DNA of 64,000 nucleotides. It comes from Rotaria sp. Silwood1 (taxonomy: Eukaryota; Rotifera; Eurotatoria; Philodinida; Philodinidae). Of the stretch, positions 1-13,260 are shown piece by piece. The notes below the pieces were generated by a model. That model searched no databases, was not told where the DNA came from, and saw only the letters and a program-made list of their open reading frames with translations. The DNA is taken from positions 1,347,043 through 1,411,042 of the forward strand of contig CAJNOP010000034.1 in assembly GCA_905250075.1 (NCBI GenBank), given 5' to 3'. The translations under genes were made by a program, and so were the position numbers. Position 1 is the first letter of the stretch, and each line of letters begins with the position of its first letter.

Positions 1-4
1 CTTA

Positions 5-330
5 CCGTCAAAGTAATAAATTAAAAAGGAAAATCATATTTTCGAAATTCGACTCGTACCTTTATATACATGTAGATCGCAATGAAACTAGCTTACAGAA
101 AAAGTTTCAGAAGTTTTGGACAACATTGCTCCAAGATATTCAACTCTCAAAATATTGACACTTTTCCATTAGATTTTGTATATTTTGAGAATTTGGTATC
201 TTAAAGAGTTATTGTCCAAAAGTTCCGAAACTTTTCCCGAAAGCTAGTTTCATTGAGATCTACATATATGTAAAGTTTCAAGTCGAATCTCGAAAATATG
301 ATTTTGCTTTTTAATTTATTACTTTGACGG
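5..330. mobile_element. Foldback MITE with TA target-site duplication
   Basis: The two halves are reverse complements over almost their full length (about 5-155 against 180-330), leaving a loop of about 20 nt. The termini read CCGTCAAAGTAATAAATT and its complement, and both ends are flanked by TA (3-4 and 331-332), the duplication typical of Tc1/mariner-type insertion. There is no coding capacity. The arms differ at scattered positions, so the copy is not brand new. Transcribed in either direction it would form a hairpin of about 150 bp. Confidence 0.85.
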
Positions 331-1152
331 TACGAGTTTTATTTTGACTGGAATATGTCCAATTTCTCTAAGTTACAATACACATTCCTTCATTGTTAGT
401 GTAATATATTACTGATATTGTAAAGCAGCCAAATAGATGTAGTAAAACATTGTCGATTGCAAACATAGATTCCAAAATCCATTTTTAACAATGGTCAATA
501 GCATTAAGAAATAAACAACTTGTGCTGATAAATGAGTGTTACATATTGCTTCTCTTCTTCTTATAATTTTTTCGTTAATGTTGATTTTGAGATACATGTA
601 TCGTTTCCTCTTAATTTGTTCGATTACTTTATAAGGATGCGTTTATAGAAAAATCAAATTGGGTGGTATGATGAAATAATTCAATAAACGTTCTTGTTAA
701 TAGTGGTGAATAAGTCAATCAATTCATAGTAAACGGTTTCACTTTTTATTCTTTTCATGTTAAATAACAAAAATGCGATGAAAGTTAATCTATATTTACA
801 GCAAAAACAAACGAAGAAAGTTGAGAATAACAATGTATATAAATCATCTACATTTTGTTCAGAAATAGAAAAGTAGCGATGAAAATGTGCCACTGTATCA
901 CATGATATGTACACATATATATATACAAGATAAAGAAAGACAAGTTTGATCACAAAAGAAGAAATAAAGGTCGTATCGATAATGAACGACAACCTGAAAT
1001 CGACATGAAATATTACAAGCTTACCTTTGTTATACAAAACAAACAAACTAATATAATAATTAAAAAAAAAACGAGAGGTTTTACACATCTTTATCAATGA
1101 CTAGATAGAAAAAATGATTCTAATATCAATGCGGAAAAACAAAAATCAAAGA
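331..1152. other. Gene-free flank downstream of the RdRP gene
   Basis: AT-rich DNA with short open frames of low-complexity composition. None has a recognisable domain or supported splice sites. It probably includes the RdRP 3' untranslated region. No repeat structure was seen apart from the adjoining foldback element. Confidence 0.4.
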
Positions 1153-4100
1153 TTATACGGGTGGAAGTGATTCTGGTTTTGATACACTTTCATTTAATGC
1201 AGATGATGGACGATTTCGATTTAATGGTTGATCCAACTTAAAAGACAAAAAGAAATTATATTATATTCTTCTGGCTTTTTTTTTTAAATTAATAAAATTT
1301 TACTCGATAAACAAGTGAATCTTTAAGATCAACAGGTGCATTATCAAGATTTCGAGTAATACCAATCTTTTGTAATGCCAATAAAAGAACATGACAAACA
1401 TTGAGAAAACATATATCTTTTTCATCATTACAAACACGAATTAATTTTTGAAAATTGTAGGCTATTGCTTGAAAATCCCACTAAAACAAAAAATTGTTAG
1501 AAATTGCTTGTTGTGTTTTTTAAAAGTAACATATCTTTTTTTTTCTAAAGTACAGTCTTTCATTTTTCCTTATTTCAACATTTGAGAGGCACTTTTCAGA
1601 TATACCAGAAAAAAATTAATGCGCACACAAGTTTCCGGACTTTCTACACATAGATGATTAACTTAAACTGTTCTTTTCATAGAAGATTCTTTTTTTTGGA
1701 ATCCTGATAAGTAATTAAATTTCATTTAATTTGATATGAATCGAGATTCTCGTATTCTCTCTCACGCTCTCTGTCTACTATTGAAGACTTCAGATTTGAT
1801 AGAGGGAAATTAGCATGATACTGGAGTAGAAAACTTCACAAAATATGTGAACTCTCAAATTTCAATTAGTTTATCCAAAATGAAAGTTCTTATTGCCAAA
1901 AAGAAAATATTTATTCAAATGTTTTTCAATCTCATCTCTCTTCATCAAAAATTCCTTCCTGATCAAAATAAACAGAAATCTAAATTCCTAAAAATACAGA
2001 GAATTTAATCATCTTACTTTATCAATCATATAATTAGTCCATTGTTCGTACGTTAAAAATAAATCTTTATTTAATTGTTTCTTTGTTATTTTAATTGAAT
2101 AATCATCATCTGATGATGATGATACTGTATCATCTTCAATTGATCCATTAATAATTTTCATTTGATCATCATTATTATCATCATCATCATCGTCATCAAA
2201 TGATGGTAAATAACAAGCTGGAACATCTTTAAATAAAGCTTTAAGTGCTCTTTCAAAAAACATTTCTGGTTTTAAAACAAGAATTTTATTTCCTTCTCTA
2301 TCCATTCTTGTAAAACATTGATGTTTAGCTGCCCAATCAATAGCTATTTCTAATACAGTTGCAATAGCTGGTTGTTGCATTAATAATTTAAAATAAAATT
2401 TATTTGCTTTATTAAATAATTTTATTTTATTTATATTCAATGGTACAATATCATATTGTTGTTTATTTAAATTAATTATTGTTTTTGATTTATTTAAATT
2501 ATTATGTGAATCAATAATAACTCGTACACGTGTACCAGTTAAATCAGGTATATTAAGAAATGAATAAGCTGGTTCAAATAAATGTTCACATTTATCTTCT
2601 AATAAATATTTATATAAATTAGTTCGTGCTTTTTCATAATTTTCTATATGACGTGATTTAACATTAGTCATTGTTATATAATATGATTTTAATGATTCAG
2701 ATATTGTACGTGATGATAAATGATGTATACGTTCTTTACGTGAACGTATTTCACATAGAAAATCCCACATTATCCATGCAAATGATTTTGATTTAATTAA
2801 TTGTTCATTATCATCATTTTCTTCTGTATATGCTATATAATACCAAGCTGATGCTTTTTGTAATTGTTTACGAGCTATATTAATATCTGATGATAATAAT
2901 GTTATATCACGATCATATTTACGTTGTTGTTTATCATTATAACGAATAAATTCATTTAAAAATTCTCGTCGTGTATCCGTACGTAAACGTTTACAATCTT
3001 GTCCAGCAACATCAGCTGCATCATATGAACGTTTTTCATCAATAAATAATGGTTGACAACCAGTTATTAATTCAGCTTCTGTACTATAATCATATAAATC
3101 AAGTATTTGTTGTAATTTATTACAATATAAATGATATTGACGTTTAGCATCATCTAAATATGATTCAAAACCATCAAATAATAATGTTTCATCAATTTCA
3201 ATAAAATGTTGTTCATCAAGATATTCTAATTGAACATGTAAATCATATGCACAACGTGCTTGACGATACATTTTTCCAAGAACTTTACGACTTGAATATG
3301 TACGTAATTCTTTTTCCATAAAATCAGGATAACGTGGTGCTTTTAATTCACGACGTTTTTCATCATTAACAGGATTAACACCTGTTTTTGGATAATCAAC
3401 AACAGCAGCTATATCACGTGCTAATTCAATACAACGTGGACTTGTTGCTAATTCTAAATCAGCCCAAGCTAAATGTGCATTACATAATTCACCAAGAAAA
3501 TCATTAGCCATATAATCAATTAAAAAATCAGCTACATCATCAATTGTTATAGCATGATCAAGAAGTTTTTTTTCTGTTGTGTCATAATCTAATGGTTCAA
3601 TTTGATTTTCAGGATTAGGTACTAGATCTGGTAACCAACAAACCCAATAAACATCACCATCAAGATCAGAACCAGATATTTCATTTGTATGTGGACGGTG
3701 GCCTAGCAAATTTTAAATTTAGTTTTTAGATTAATAAAAAACTGTTAACGTAAACTATGAGTGATTAACATGTGAAACGTGATGTAGTTGCTCTTGTTGA
3801 TCATAGGGAAATTTTTTTTATTCCATCTATTTTCGGGCGATAGATGTTACATATCCAGCATATCAGGAATGCAATATATGCAAAAGTGCCTATGAACAGA
3901 CTATTCGATTATAAAAGGTTTGTGAAATGCATCTCGAGATTTCCAACAGAGATACTATATCTGTCACTACATCTTCCCAGAAGATATGGCATTTGTACTC
4001 TAGATGTAGTAGAGACTTTCGCATATCCCGTATTTCTGATTTCTTCAATAGAATATACTGCTATTTGGGACATACCTTTTCACCATTCTTTTACCTTATT

Positions 4101-7100
4101 CTTCAGAAATGCAATAAGGAGGTAGTTCATATGTTATAATGAGATTTTATTCATATACGATCGTTGATCCTATATCAACAACGTCTATTACGGTCTGTAA
4201 CGTTTTATCCAGAAAGACGATTTAAAACTCCGAGATGATGAACAACTATTTCTATAAGCACTGACACATTGGACATGGCAAAATAACCGTAAATTTTGGA
4301 AGAGCCAATTTGATCTTTGGAGTAATGCTGTTCTTCGCACTGAAACAAACATTCACGGTCTGTGACACTCTTTTTAAATCGTGTTTTACATAAAAAGAAA
4401 AATGAAATTTTGATTTTTACCATTGCAAGGAAAAACAACGCAATCATGTAAATGATGTAAATGTGGAATATCAATAGCTTTCAATACACGAATATCACCT
4501 AAAGAAATTATTTGATGACAAGAATAATTGTTAAAAAGAATAGATTTTACCAGGATATAAACAAGGATTTTTTGTTACAACAACATAACCCAGAACGATT
4601 TCTGATTCAAGTTGACTATTTGATGTATGTTGTATAAATACTTCACCATATTGAAGTGTTCGACTTTCATCAATTATACCAAACATAGCTCGTCCATACA
4701 TTCTTGGTATAGAAACATTTGAACGTTGTTTTAAACAACGTAATCGATCACGATAAGCAGCAATTAAAAGTGAACGAAAAAATGGTTCTTGAGATATATC
4801 AACTGAAAAAAAAAAACAAGAACATTATTATATTATTATTTGTTAAATATGTTTGTAAATTGTTTAGCTTCTAAGAGGTCAATTCTATTCGAGCTTTCTT
4901 GTACTGTATACATCATGATAACGCTTATTCGTTGGTTATTTAGAAGGAGAACATGATAAGATTCGAGCAGCTCAACGTCAAAACTTTAGGTTAAACATCA
5001 ATTTCTACAATATGAAAGTCTGTTTGACTTCATAAAAAAAAATATTAATGATTGCTATTTCTTTTAATAAATATTGATTCTAGTTTTACATTTAATAATT
5101 AAATCAATCAAAACGATTATTATGATAGGCATAAGAGGATATTTAATATGGTTCGAAAATTAAAAAAAAGTTTTAAAATGAAAACATACTTCCTGAATTA
5201 CTAATTTTTTCAAATTCAAAAAATCTGACTTTATCTAATAAACTAATAGCTTCACGACATTTAAGTAATGCCATCGTTGCTCGAAGACGTGCTTCATTTT
5301 GTATATGTAAAAAAGCAATATCTTGAACACCAAGTGATGAAAGTAATGTTATAACTTGTCGATTTAATGTTAAATTACATGGTTTAGAATAATCAATAAC
5401 TTCAAGATCATAATGATCACATTCAAATTTAATTTGTGATCGACGAACTTGAATGACTTCACGTGAACCTATATAAAAAAAATTTAATTTTCTATATGAA
5501 AATATAATTTATAAATTAAAATACCAAGTTCTGGTGCTTTAACTAAAACACCTTTTATTCCTGCCATTCGTATTTGAAGAGCACAAGGTAAATAACCCGT
5601 TGTTTGATTAAGATCTAATGCTTCAAAAACACGTCTCATCATTGGTTCACTTATTTTTCCAATACCATCTGTAAAAATATATCGTCCATCGGTTGTTTTT
5701 ATATCTGGAATTTCTTCAATTTCAGTTAATTGTTGTATAGTAAATGTTTTAATTGAACCAGTAAAACAAAGTGCCATACGTGTAACATATGATGAAACTG
5801 AATATTCATGACGAAAATTTCCCATCCATTGTCGTATAGTTTCAGCTGTATTACCATTATTTGGTTTATAAAACCAAAATGATCGATCACGTAATTGTGA
5901 ATTTGAACAATGAAGATATTCATAATCTGTTTGTGCTATAGTTAAATCTTGTTTTATTAAATCTAATATACGTTCACGACATTGTTCAACAGTTTCAGCT
6001 GACATTGTAACAAAATCTTCATCACGTAATAAAACACGACAAAATGCAAATGATGAACCAAATCTTCCACCACGTAATACACGATTTTCTTTCATAGGAC
6101 GCATTGGTTGTGGTAAAATTTGTGTTGGTGTTATAATAACACGTGGAACATAACAATAATTTGGTGTTGTACAATCAAATAACCATCGAGCACCAATATC
6201 AGAATATTTTATTGCATTATTTGATAATGTTATATATATATCCAAAAAACGATTATCCTTACATGTTTTCCATAAATCACGTAATGCATGATAAAATAAT
6301 GACGAATCATTTGATATATCGACTAATTTTGATACAAATTCATCAGTTAATTTATCTTTTAGACGATAACCTATTTAAAGATGAGAAAAATCAATTAATA
6401 CTCAAATTGAATTTTTGTCTGTTTTTCATCTCATCTTCTAACTATAATTACTAAATTATCGACATAATGTACGATATCAGCAATAAAGTCAAATGAAGAT
6501 ATTTCGATTTGAAATTTTATCCATGAAGTGTTCTAATGATTTTTTTTTTATACTTTCAGTAAAATTTTCAGCCAAAGAGGATGTTTTCTTTTCGAGATAT
6601 TGAATTTTCAAGAAACTTCAGCGTTGTGTCCTGTCTGTAATAAGAGAACATTTTTTCAAAATTCAATATTCTGAAAAGGAAAGATTCATTTTGGCTGAAA
6701 ATTTTGGTGATGATGACTAGATATCATTAGACCAGTTTACAGACAGAATTTCAGATCGAAATACCTTCGTGTGCTACACCGTAGATTTATCGAAACAGTC
6801 GTACCTTTTGACCAATAAACCATAAGCACGAATACTTTTGAGGATTTTCTTAGTCTCACCGACATCTAGTTATAGATAAAAGATGGAATCGAAAGATCCG
6901 AAGCAGTTGTGGTACTTCCGTTTTCTAGTATTTGTTTTCTGTAGATATACATGTAGTCCAAAAAGTATCCGAACATCTGTATATCCTGATTTTCGAAGTG
7001 GAAACAACAGATATTATTTTTCTTTTTCGTCAGTAGATAGTTCTCACTTCATAGTAGATTTTCCATAATAATAAACAATTTTGATTATTACCTTGATTTA

Positions 7101-8472
7101 CGAGAACATTTCTCATTGAAATGTTCGATTTTCCATATGTTGGGTGTTCGGATACTTTTTGGACTACCTGTAAATATATGTTGTCCAATGGATTAATCTC
7201 ATTTCTCTCGTAAGAAGAAAAAAAAAATGAACAATTTCATCGAAAGTTTTTTTTTTGCAAAAAATAACAACAAAACTAACCAAGTGAAATAAGCATATGC
7301 CAAGCATAATTACAAAGATAATTTCCAAATTGTAAATTTTCATATGGATTAATATAATCATTTGGTAAATAAATAATTTTTATATTTCCATATAAAATTT
7401 TAATATTATTTTCAAGTAATTTACTAGCTAAATCATTAATCATTTTACTACTTGTATTTAAAAGTGGTATTCGTACATGAATAACTGATGATTGTGCAAT
7501 ATGTTTTGTATCAAAACGATGAAATCTTGTTGCACGTGTTCGTTTTCTTGTACCTAAATCATCTAATTCAATTTCTTGTATTGGTTTAATACCATATAAA
7601 AGTGGAATAAATATATCAATAAAATCATCTTGATGATTAATTATTATATATGATTCAATATTATCATGTGGTATTAATATTGAATAAAGTATTTTATTAT
7701 AAAGTAAATCATCATTTGTATTTAAATAATCTTGATTTTTAATTGAACGTAAATAAATTGATTGTGGTATTGTACGAAATTCAATTTCAAATTTATCAAT
7801 ATCTGATAATGTTGATGTATGTGCAATATATGTTCCACAATCAAGAAATGAACCAAGTGTAACTAAATGACATATTGTTGATAATGGTGCATTTTTACGT
7901 ATTGATGTTAAATTTAATAATGGATCAGATATTAAAGAAGAATTTATTTGTTTTTGTTTATTTTGTTTTATTTTTAATTGTTCACGTTGAAGACGACCAC
8001 GATAACCATAATGAAGACGTTCTTTTGGTGTATAATCAATAATTTCATTTTCATATGAAAATAATGTATCATCAAATGTTTCACATGTTGTTTTAAAATA
8101 AAGCCATACAGGCATACCTGGTTTAAAACGTTTACATACATCATGTGTTTGTAATGGTTTACGTGTTTTATAATAAATATTATCTAAACCTTTTATATGA
8201 AGTGATGTACGTGGATCATGTTGATGAATTTCTTTGCCTTTATGTTCTTTTAATAATAACATTAATGGACGTAAACCATTATTTATATGAAGACTTTCTT
8301 TATGATGAATACTAAGAATAAATTCAGGTTTACGAATATTCGATTTTGTTTGTAATTTTGAAGAAATTTTTTTACTAGTTGATTTATTAATATCATCGAA
8401 AAGTTGAAAATTTCGATTAACATGATCTTTACGACGATTTAAAGGATACTTTTCAATTGTATTAGAGGTCAT
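1153..8472 (-). CDS. Cellular RNA-dependent RNA polymerase (RdRP, RNAi amplification)
   Basis: Eight exons (7281-8472, 5525-6370, 5190-5468, 4551-4802, 4421-4498, 2018-3702, 1304-1480, 1153-1236) join in phase into 1530 residues. The catalytic signature DLDGD of cellular RdRPs falls at about residues 895-899, inside SGSDLDGDVYWVCW. Upstream are the conserved YIFTDGIGKIS, APELG and PGDIRVL blocks. The family copies single-stranded RNA into double-stranded RNA that feeds siRNA production; it occurs in nematodes, some chelicerates, rotifers, plants and fungi but not in vertebrates or insects. An aspartate-rich stretch (about seven D in a row, then N/D) sits near the C-terminus. The ATG at 8472 is the first after an AG acceptor 2 nt upstream; further N-terminal exons are possible but none was found. 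Two introns are long: 3703-4420, and 6371-7280, which holds two MITEs. The catalytic triad is intact, so the enzyme looks active. Confidence 0.92.
6495..6768. mobile_element. Foldback repeat, family A copy 1 (in RdRP intron)
   Basis: The left arm (from about 6495, GAAGATATTTCGATTTGAAATT) is the imperfect reverse complement of the right arm ending near 6768. Blocks such as AAAATTTTCAGCCAAA recur inverted in both arms. There is no open reading frame. It lies wholly inside the intron between RdRP exons 1 and 2. A clearly related element lies at 22199-22462 in a TMEM63 intron, so this is a dispersed family. The divergence between arms suggests an old insertion. Confidence 0.7.
6950..7170. mobile_element. 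Mariner-type MITE with 27-bp terminal inverted repeats
   Basis: The ends read CATGTAGTCCAAAAAGTATC and, on the other strand, CAGGTAGTCCAAAAAGTATC; the identity continues through CGAACA. Both ends are flanked by TA (6948-6949, 7171-7172). Length is 221 bp with no transposase, so this is a non-autonomous derivative of a Tc1/mariner-like element. The near-identical termini suggest it is younger than the neighbouring foldback copy. It sits in the same RdRP intron. Confidence 0.85.
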
Positions 8473-8489
8473 AACTAAAAGATTATTGT

Positions 8490-11400
8490 TCAACCTTTTT
8501 TTTTATATTTCATCAAATGATTAAAAAAGTAAAATGAACTTTAAAATTATAAATAATTTTGATTCGATGGATTTGTTCTATAGTTTATCATTGATATGTA
8601 CGATGAAAGTAGAAAAAGCAAATAATAAAAGTTGATATCAGTTCCACTGTAAGCAAGCAAATTCAGGATATTGGCATCAAAGAAAATTTTAAAAAGTATT
8701 AAACAAAAAATAGATGGCGCAAGTAAACAAGTTTGGACAAAATGTACAACAGGTTTCTTTGCTATTACAAAATCTGTACTCTACATCGCGATATTCTAGA
8801 GAACTGTGAGTTACTGAAAATTTGTTCGAACTATATCAGAAACACCTATATTTTAGGATGGCACAAACATTTTTAAATCTTCAATATGAGTGTCCGTTCA
8901 TCTTCAGTAAATTCCATAAAACATTGATTTTGATAATTTGACTTTTATCTTTTACTTGAGATAATGAAAATTAATGAGCTAGTTTTCAATAAGCTCTTTG
9001 GAGTAGGAGAGATAATGAGAATGTTCAACAGAACAGGATTCATTTTAGGTAAACTCGTTTATCTTTCTTATCTTAATTGAATCATATTTTCTAAAATTGA
9101 GATCGATTGGCATCGCATTCACATAGTCCTTTGCGAATTTTCTTTTTCTTTTTTTTACTTACGAGACATCGATTAGCGTTCTTGTACTTTTTTGATTCAT
9201 GCATTGAACGTAATAATAGATTTGTAGGGAATATTTTTCTGTGTGAAACTCTTCTATTGAAAATCAAAATTAATTATATCGCTTCACATCGTTACCTTTT
9301 TTTAATATATAAATAGCAACAGTGAAAAAAAGCTTATTGCAATCTCAGGACTAGAGTGGATATGTATCAAATCAAACTTAACATAGCCCATAGTTCTAAA
9401 TGTCATCCTCTATTCACATCGAACTACAATGATAAGAACGTCTATGTATGATTGACGTATGCATGCAAAACGAGTAAAACAATTTTTCAAAATAAAAGTT
9501 CTATTCAAATAGAATATTTGACATAATTTGTCCTGTCATTGCTAATGATATATCAAACAATGAAATTAAGTAAATATTAAAGTTTGTAAAATGAGTAGTT
9601 GAATGCTTTTGAAAGAATGAAAACAGCTGGCACTCAGTGATTGTATCGCTAATAAAAACGAAACCAAATGTGAGTGTCTGGGTAAATGTCATTGTAAGAG
9701 TAGAAATAATATCCACACCCATCCACGTCAGCTTTTGGTGAAAATCCTGTTGGTTGTCTCGATCATTAATGAACAAATGGATTGACTTAAAACATAAGTT
9801 GATGAGATTAATCGAGATGGTGTACTTGGTCATTTAGAATCCGTCCATATTGAAGATAAAATTTCACTGAAATGCTCTAGTTTATCTGTAAACTGGAAAT
9901 TTAGGATGATGATGTCATGATTTGTCAGATCGCAGAAAGTTTAACATGAATGATACCAATCGAAATGAACTTCTTAATAATCTACAATATGGTAAAGGAG
10001 AGGTAATTATGAAACATTGAATGTATGTATGTAAAGTAGGTGTGTGAATAAGGTCGATCAGAAAACGCTATCATCCATCTATATCTACTCACACCAAGAT
10101 CTTGAAATTCTGTATCTATTGATGCAAAATAAAGTGTCAGCAAGTTCAAATTTAGAAAAAATCGCTAAAGAAAAGTTTTGAAGAAAAGACAATTCACTTT
10201 ATCGAAATCAGCATAATACTAGATTCTTCGAAAAATTTTACATTTCTTACTACCAGGAAGAAATGTTTGAAGTAAGTCTAACTGAATGATTTTCCCGTTG
10301 AGCAGCACTATTTTTTATGGCATCCAATACTATTAGGGATACAACTGTTAGATATTCGCTTTTTTTTTCCAAAAAGAATATATCCATAAGACCAGTACAA
10401 AAATTCATTATGTGGTTTTCGAAATTCTAATTGAATTCAATTAGAAAAAAAAGAAAGTTAATAACTTAAAAATTGATACGTATATAATCAGTTATTTATT
10501 AAACAGAATCAAATAAAACATGTATCTATTTGTTCTACAGATGCAGCTTTTTTTTTTAAATCTATATTTCAAAAAAAGTAAATGACATTAAATCATTAAT
10601 TGAGAACAGAACAAGATTAATAAAGAGAAACAGATAAATACAAGCAAATATATGTTTAAACCGATAATCAACTGTGATCTAGTTAAAGATGTCGATCGAT
10701 TTTTCGAGAAGCTTATCAGTCGTCTTTTATTTCATTATTTGTCACAAACGATCTGAAAAACTAACATTTGCTGTACAAGAATATTTTTATCTATATTTAG
10801 AAAATGAAATTAGAATGGATTTCGATCTTTATATTTTAAGAAATAACTCAATTTCATCGATCAAATAGTTTCTTTTTTAAGTTATCAATCATTAAACTAG
10901 TATAAATGAATTTTCAAAAAACAGTAGAAGAAAGATGAATAAGTCATCAAAAATAATTTTGTTCTATTTTCCACTCAATTATACGATTTTTATTCAAGTG
11001 CGAAATTCAAATTTATTTTCTATCTATGTCAGAGTGTAAGTATTCTGCTACATATTCTGTGAAAAAAAAACGAGAATGAGTACTACATTGCGTACTCATG
11101 CTTTCGCCTATGAGTAATTCTATAAGAACAAACTCCTAAGTGTGTAGGAGAGTACACCAAATACATAAATATATAGAAAATTGTTCCAGAACTCCCACAA
11201 GTAATTAAAGTACTTATAATAGCGAGTCATAATTGTTAAATGAGTGCACTGACTAGGGAATGCTCATAGATATGGATGTTTATCATTGAAAGAAGATCAA
11301 AAATGTTTATCTAAATATGTAGTTAATAGTCAAGTTCGTCAATGATATGTTAATATATTACTTGTTTAACCGTCATAACGAAAATAATGTTTTTTAAGGA

Positions 11401-13255
11401 CATATTTAAACTGATCTAATAAAAGTCATAGTCTATAGAAAAACAAGTTCTTATTTAGTTTTCAAATAAACATTGAATTTTACAGTAAATGAAACAAATT
11501 TCAAAGATATCTGATAACTTCTGCACAATACAATTTCTAATGGATCATATATGATACAAATCATTATTGAATATTCAAGTTCTTTTTCGACATTAATGTT
11601 GTGTTGATCAAAATAATTGTGTCACATATCCAGATATTTGGCTTATCTATTATATAGATGTGTCTCCATCAAGACTTTCGAAATCGTTAATAATACTTCA
11701 TTAGCATGAATTGTATTCTTCTTTATATTATTAGATGAACGTATCTTTAAAACAATCATCATTAAAATATATTATAATTATAGTGTTGATAGTATGTGTG
11801 ATAATTCAATAGTGTTTGACCGACTTAGTATCTAATATATGCATTGATAGAAAGGTAACAAAATGAATTATTCATACCAAAAGTGAACTTGTTAGAAATT
11901 TGAATTTCATGAATCGTATTGTAGAGAGAAGTTCCTATTTCAAGAAAATAGAAATATATTAAATTAAATTTCGTCGATTGAAACTTTTTAAGGATTCATA
12001 ATAGTTTTCATATAAACATTATCTTTCTTATCAAATGAAACATTTTCTTATTTAAATTGTCAAATTATTTAATTTTATCGAACACGAAGTTTTTTTTTAG
12101 ATGTGTTTTTTTTTAATATAAACAGATTGATTCTTTTCAATCATGTTTGAAACTGGGTACTTTATCATCATATTGCAATCACTATATAAAGATAAATCTA
12201 TAATGTTAAATAATCATAAAAAAAATTTTAGAATCAAGTCAACATATTAATGGCGTCTATCTTTTTATATTTTCTTACAAAAAAAAAAAATTGACATTTG
12301 AATAAGACAATATAATATGATGACGGGAAATGCAAAGAATGACTTGTGATAGAACTCGATATAGTTTTCTTACTAAGAGCATAATTTAAAACACAGTATT
12401 TGCTTTTGAATGCTCTGGAGAATAGAAACAATTGCCAACGATGAATGGAACATGAAGTACTCTCGACATACGACAAAAAAAAAAAGAAACGATAGGTCAA
12501 ATGATTAAATAAAATCTGAATGATCGCATCATTAAGATAAAACTTGATAGCTTTTGAAAAATAATGAATTTCATGCTAAAAAATAGTTAGATAGAAAATA
12601 AAGATAATTTTAAAAAAACAAAATAAAAGCCAAGAGCACGATTTGTAATTTCTGTGTGAAATGAAATTCTGAAGAAATCTGATAGAATGAGAAAAATGGC
12701 GTTTCCAATAATAAAACAGAAATAAAACTTTGTATATTTCAATTTCATCGGTTAAAATGAAAATTTTTAATCAAGTAAATGAAATAAAAATGATTTTTTT
12801 TATCAAAATCACGGAAATAAATAGATGAAAATATTCATTTTAATGTAATCTTGTTGATTTTTTAAAGTCTCTAGGTATGATTAATTGTATTTATTGACTT
12901 GCACTCTTTCTCTATTGAAGAAAAAAGACTAATGATAAATTATTATATCGCATATATAACTAAAATTAATCGTTATTTTCAATATTAATGAATTTATGAG
13001 TATAGTTATATGACCTTGCAATACAAATTTTCTAAATGAAAAATTTGTTGATTATTTCCCTATGAATGCAAGCCATTTTATTTTCATCTTGAATTCATTT
13101 CTATCTTTTCGAAAATAAGGTTACTCTCTCATTTATTTAATAATTTCTTTCAATGCATACAATATATATATCCACAACAGAAAATGAGATAAGTTTTTAA
13201 ACGCGATGGTATTTTTGTTTCTTTGGTAATATTGAATTTCATATTGTTTTCTTTT
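8490..13255. other. Gene-free interval, 4.8 kb
   Basis: No open frame here has a recognisable domain or credible exon structure. The DNA is AT-rich with many homopolymer runs. A small cluster of perfect short hairpins lies at 11076-11267. A 12-nt match near 9890 (TCTGTAAACTGG) to the arm of foldback family A may be a fragment of that repeat. Nothing else was seen. Confidence 0.4.
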
Positions 13256-13260
13256 TCTCT

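Noticed and set aside
681-1097. 138-codon minus-strand open frame
   Set aside because: Composition is hydrophobic low-complexity typical of AT-rich noncoding DNA; no domain, no homologous texture, no splice context.
3591-3702. Start of the catalytic RdRP exon as an independent ORF beginning near MLGHRPH
   Set aside because: The apparent methionine is a TTG in the intron; the exon begins at 3702 and joins 4421 in phase.
3844-4139. Overlapping plus-strand open frames inside an RdRP intron
   Set aside because: They lie entirely within the intron 3703-4420, overlap each other in two frames, and show no domain or splice signals.
6883-7068. Plus-strand open frame
   Set aside because: It overlaps the mariner-type MITE and the RdRP intron; the frame is accidental.
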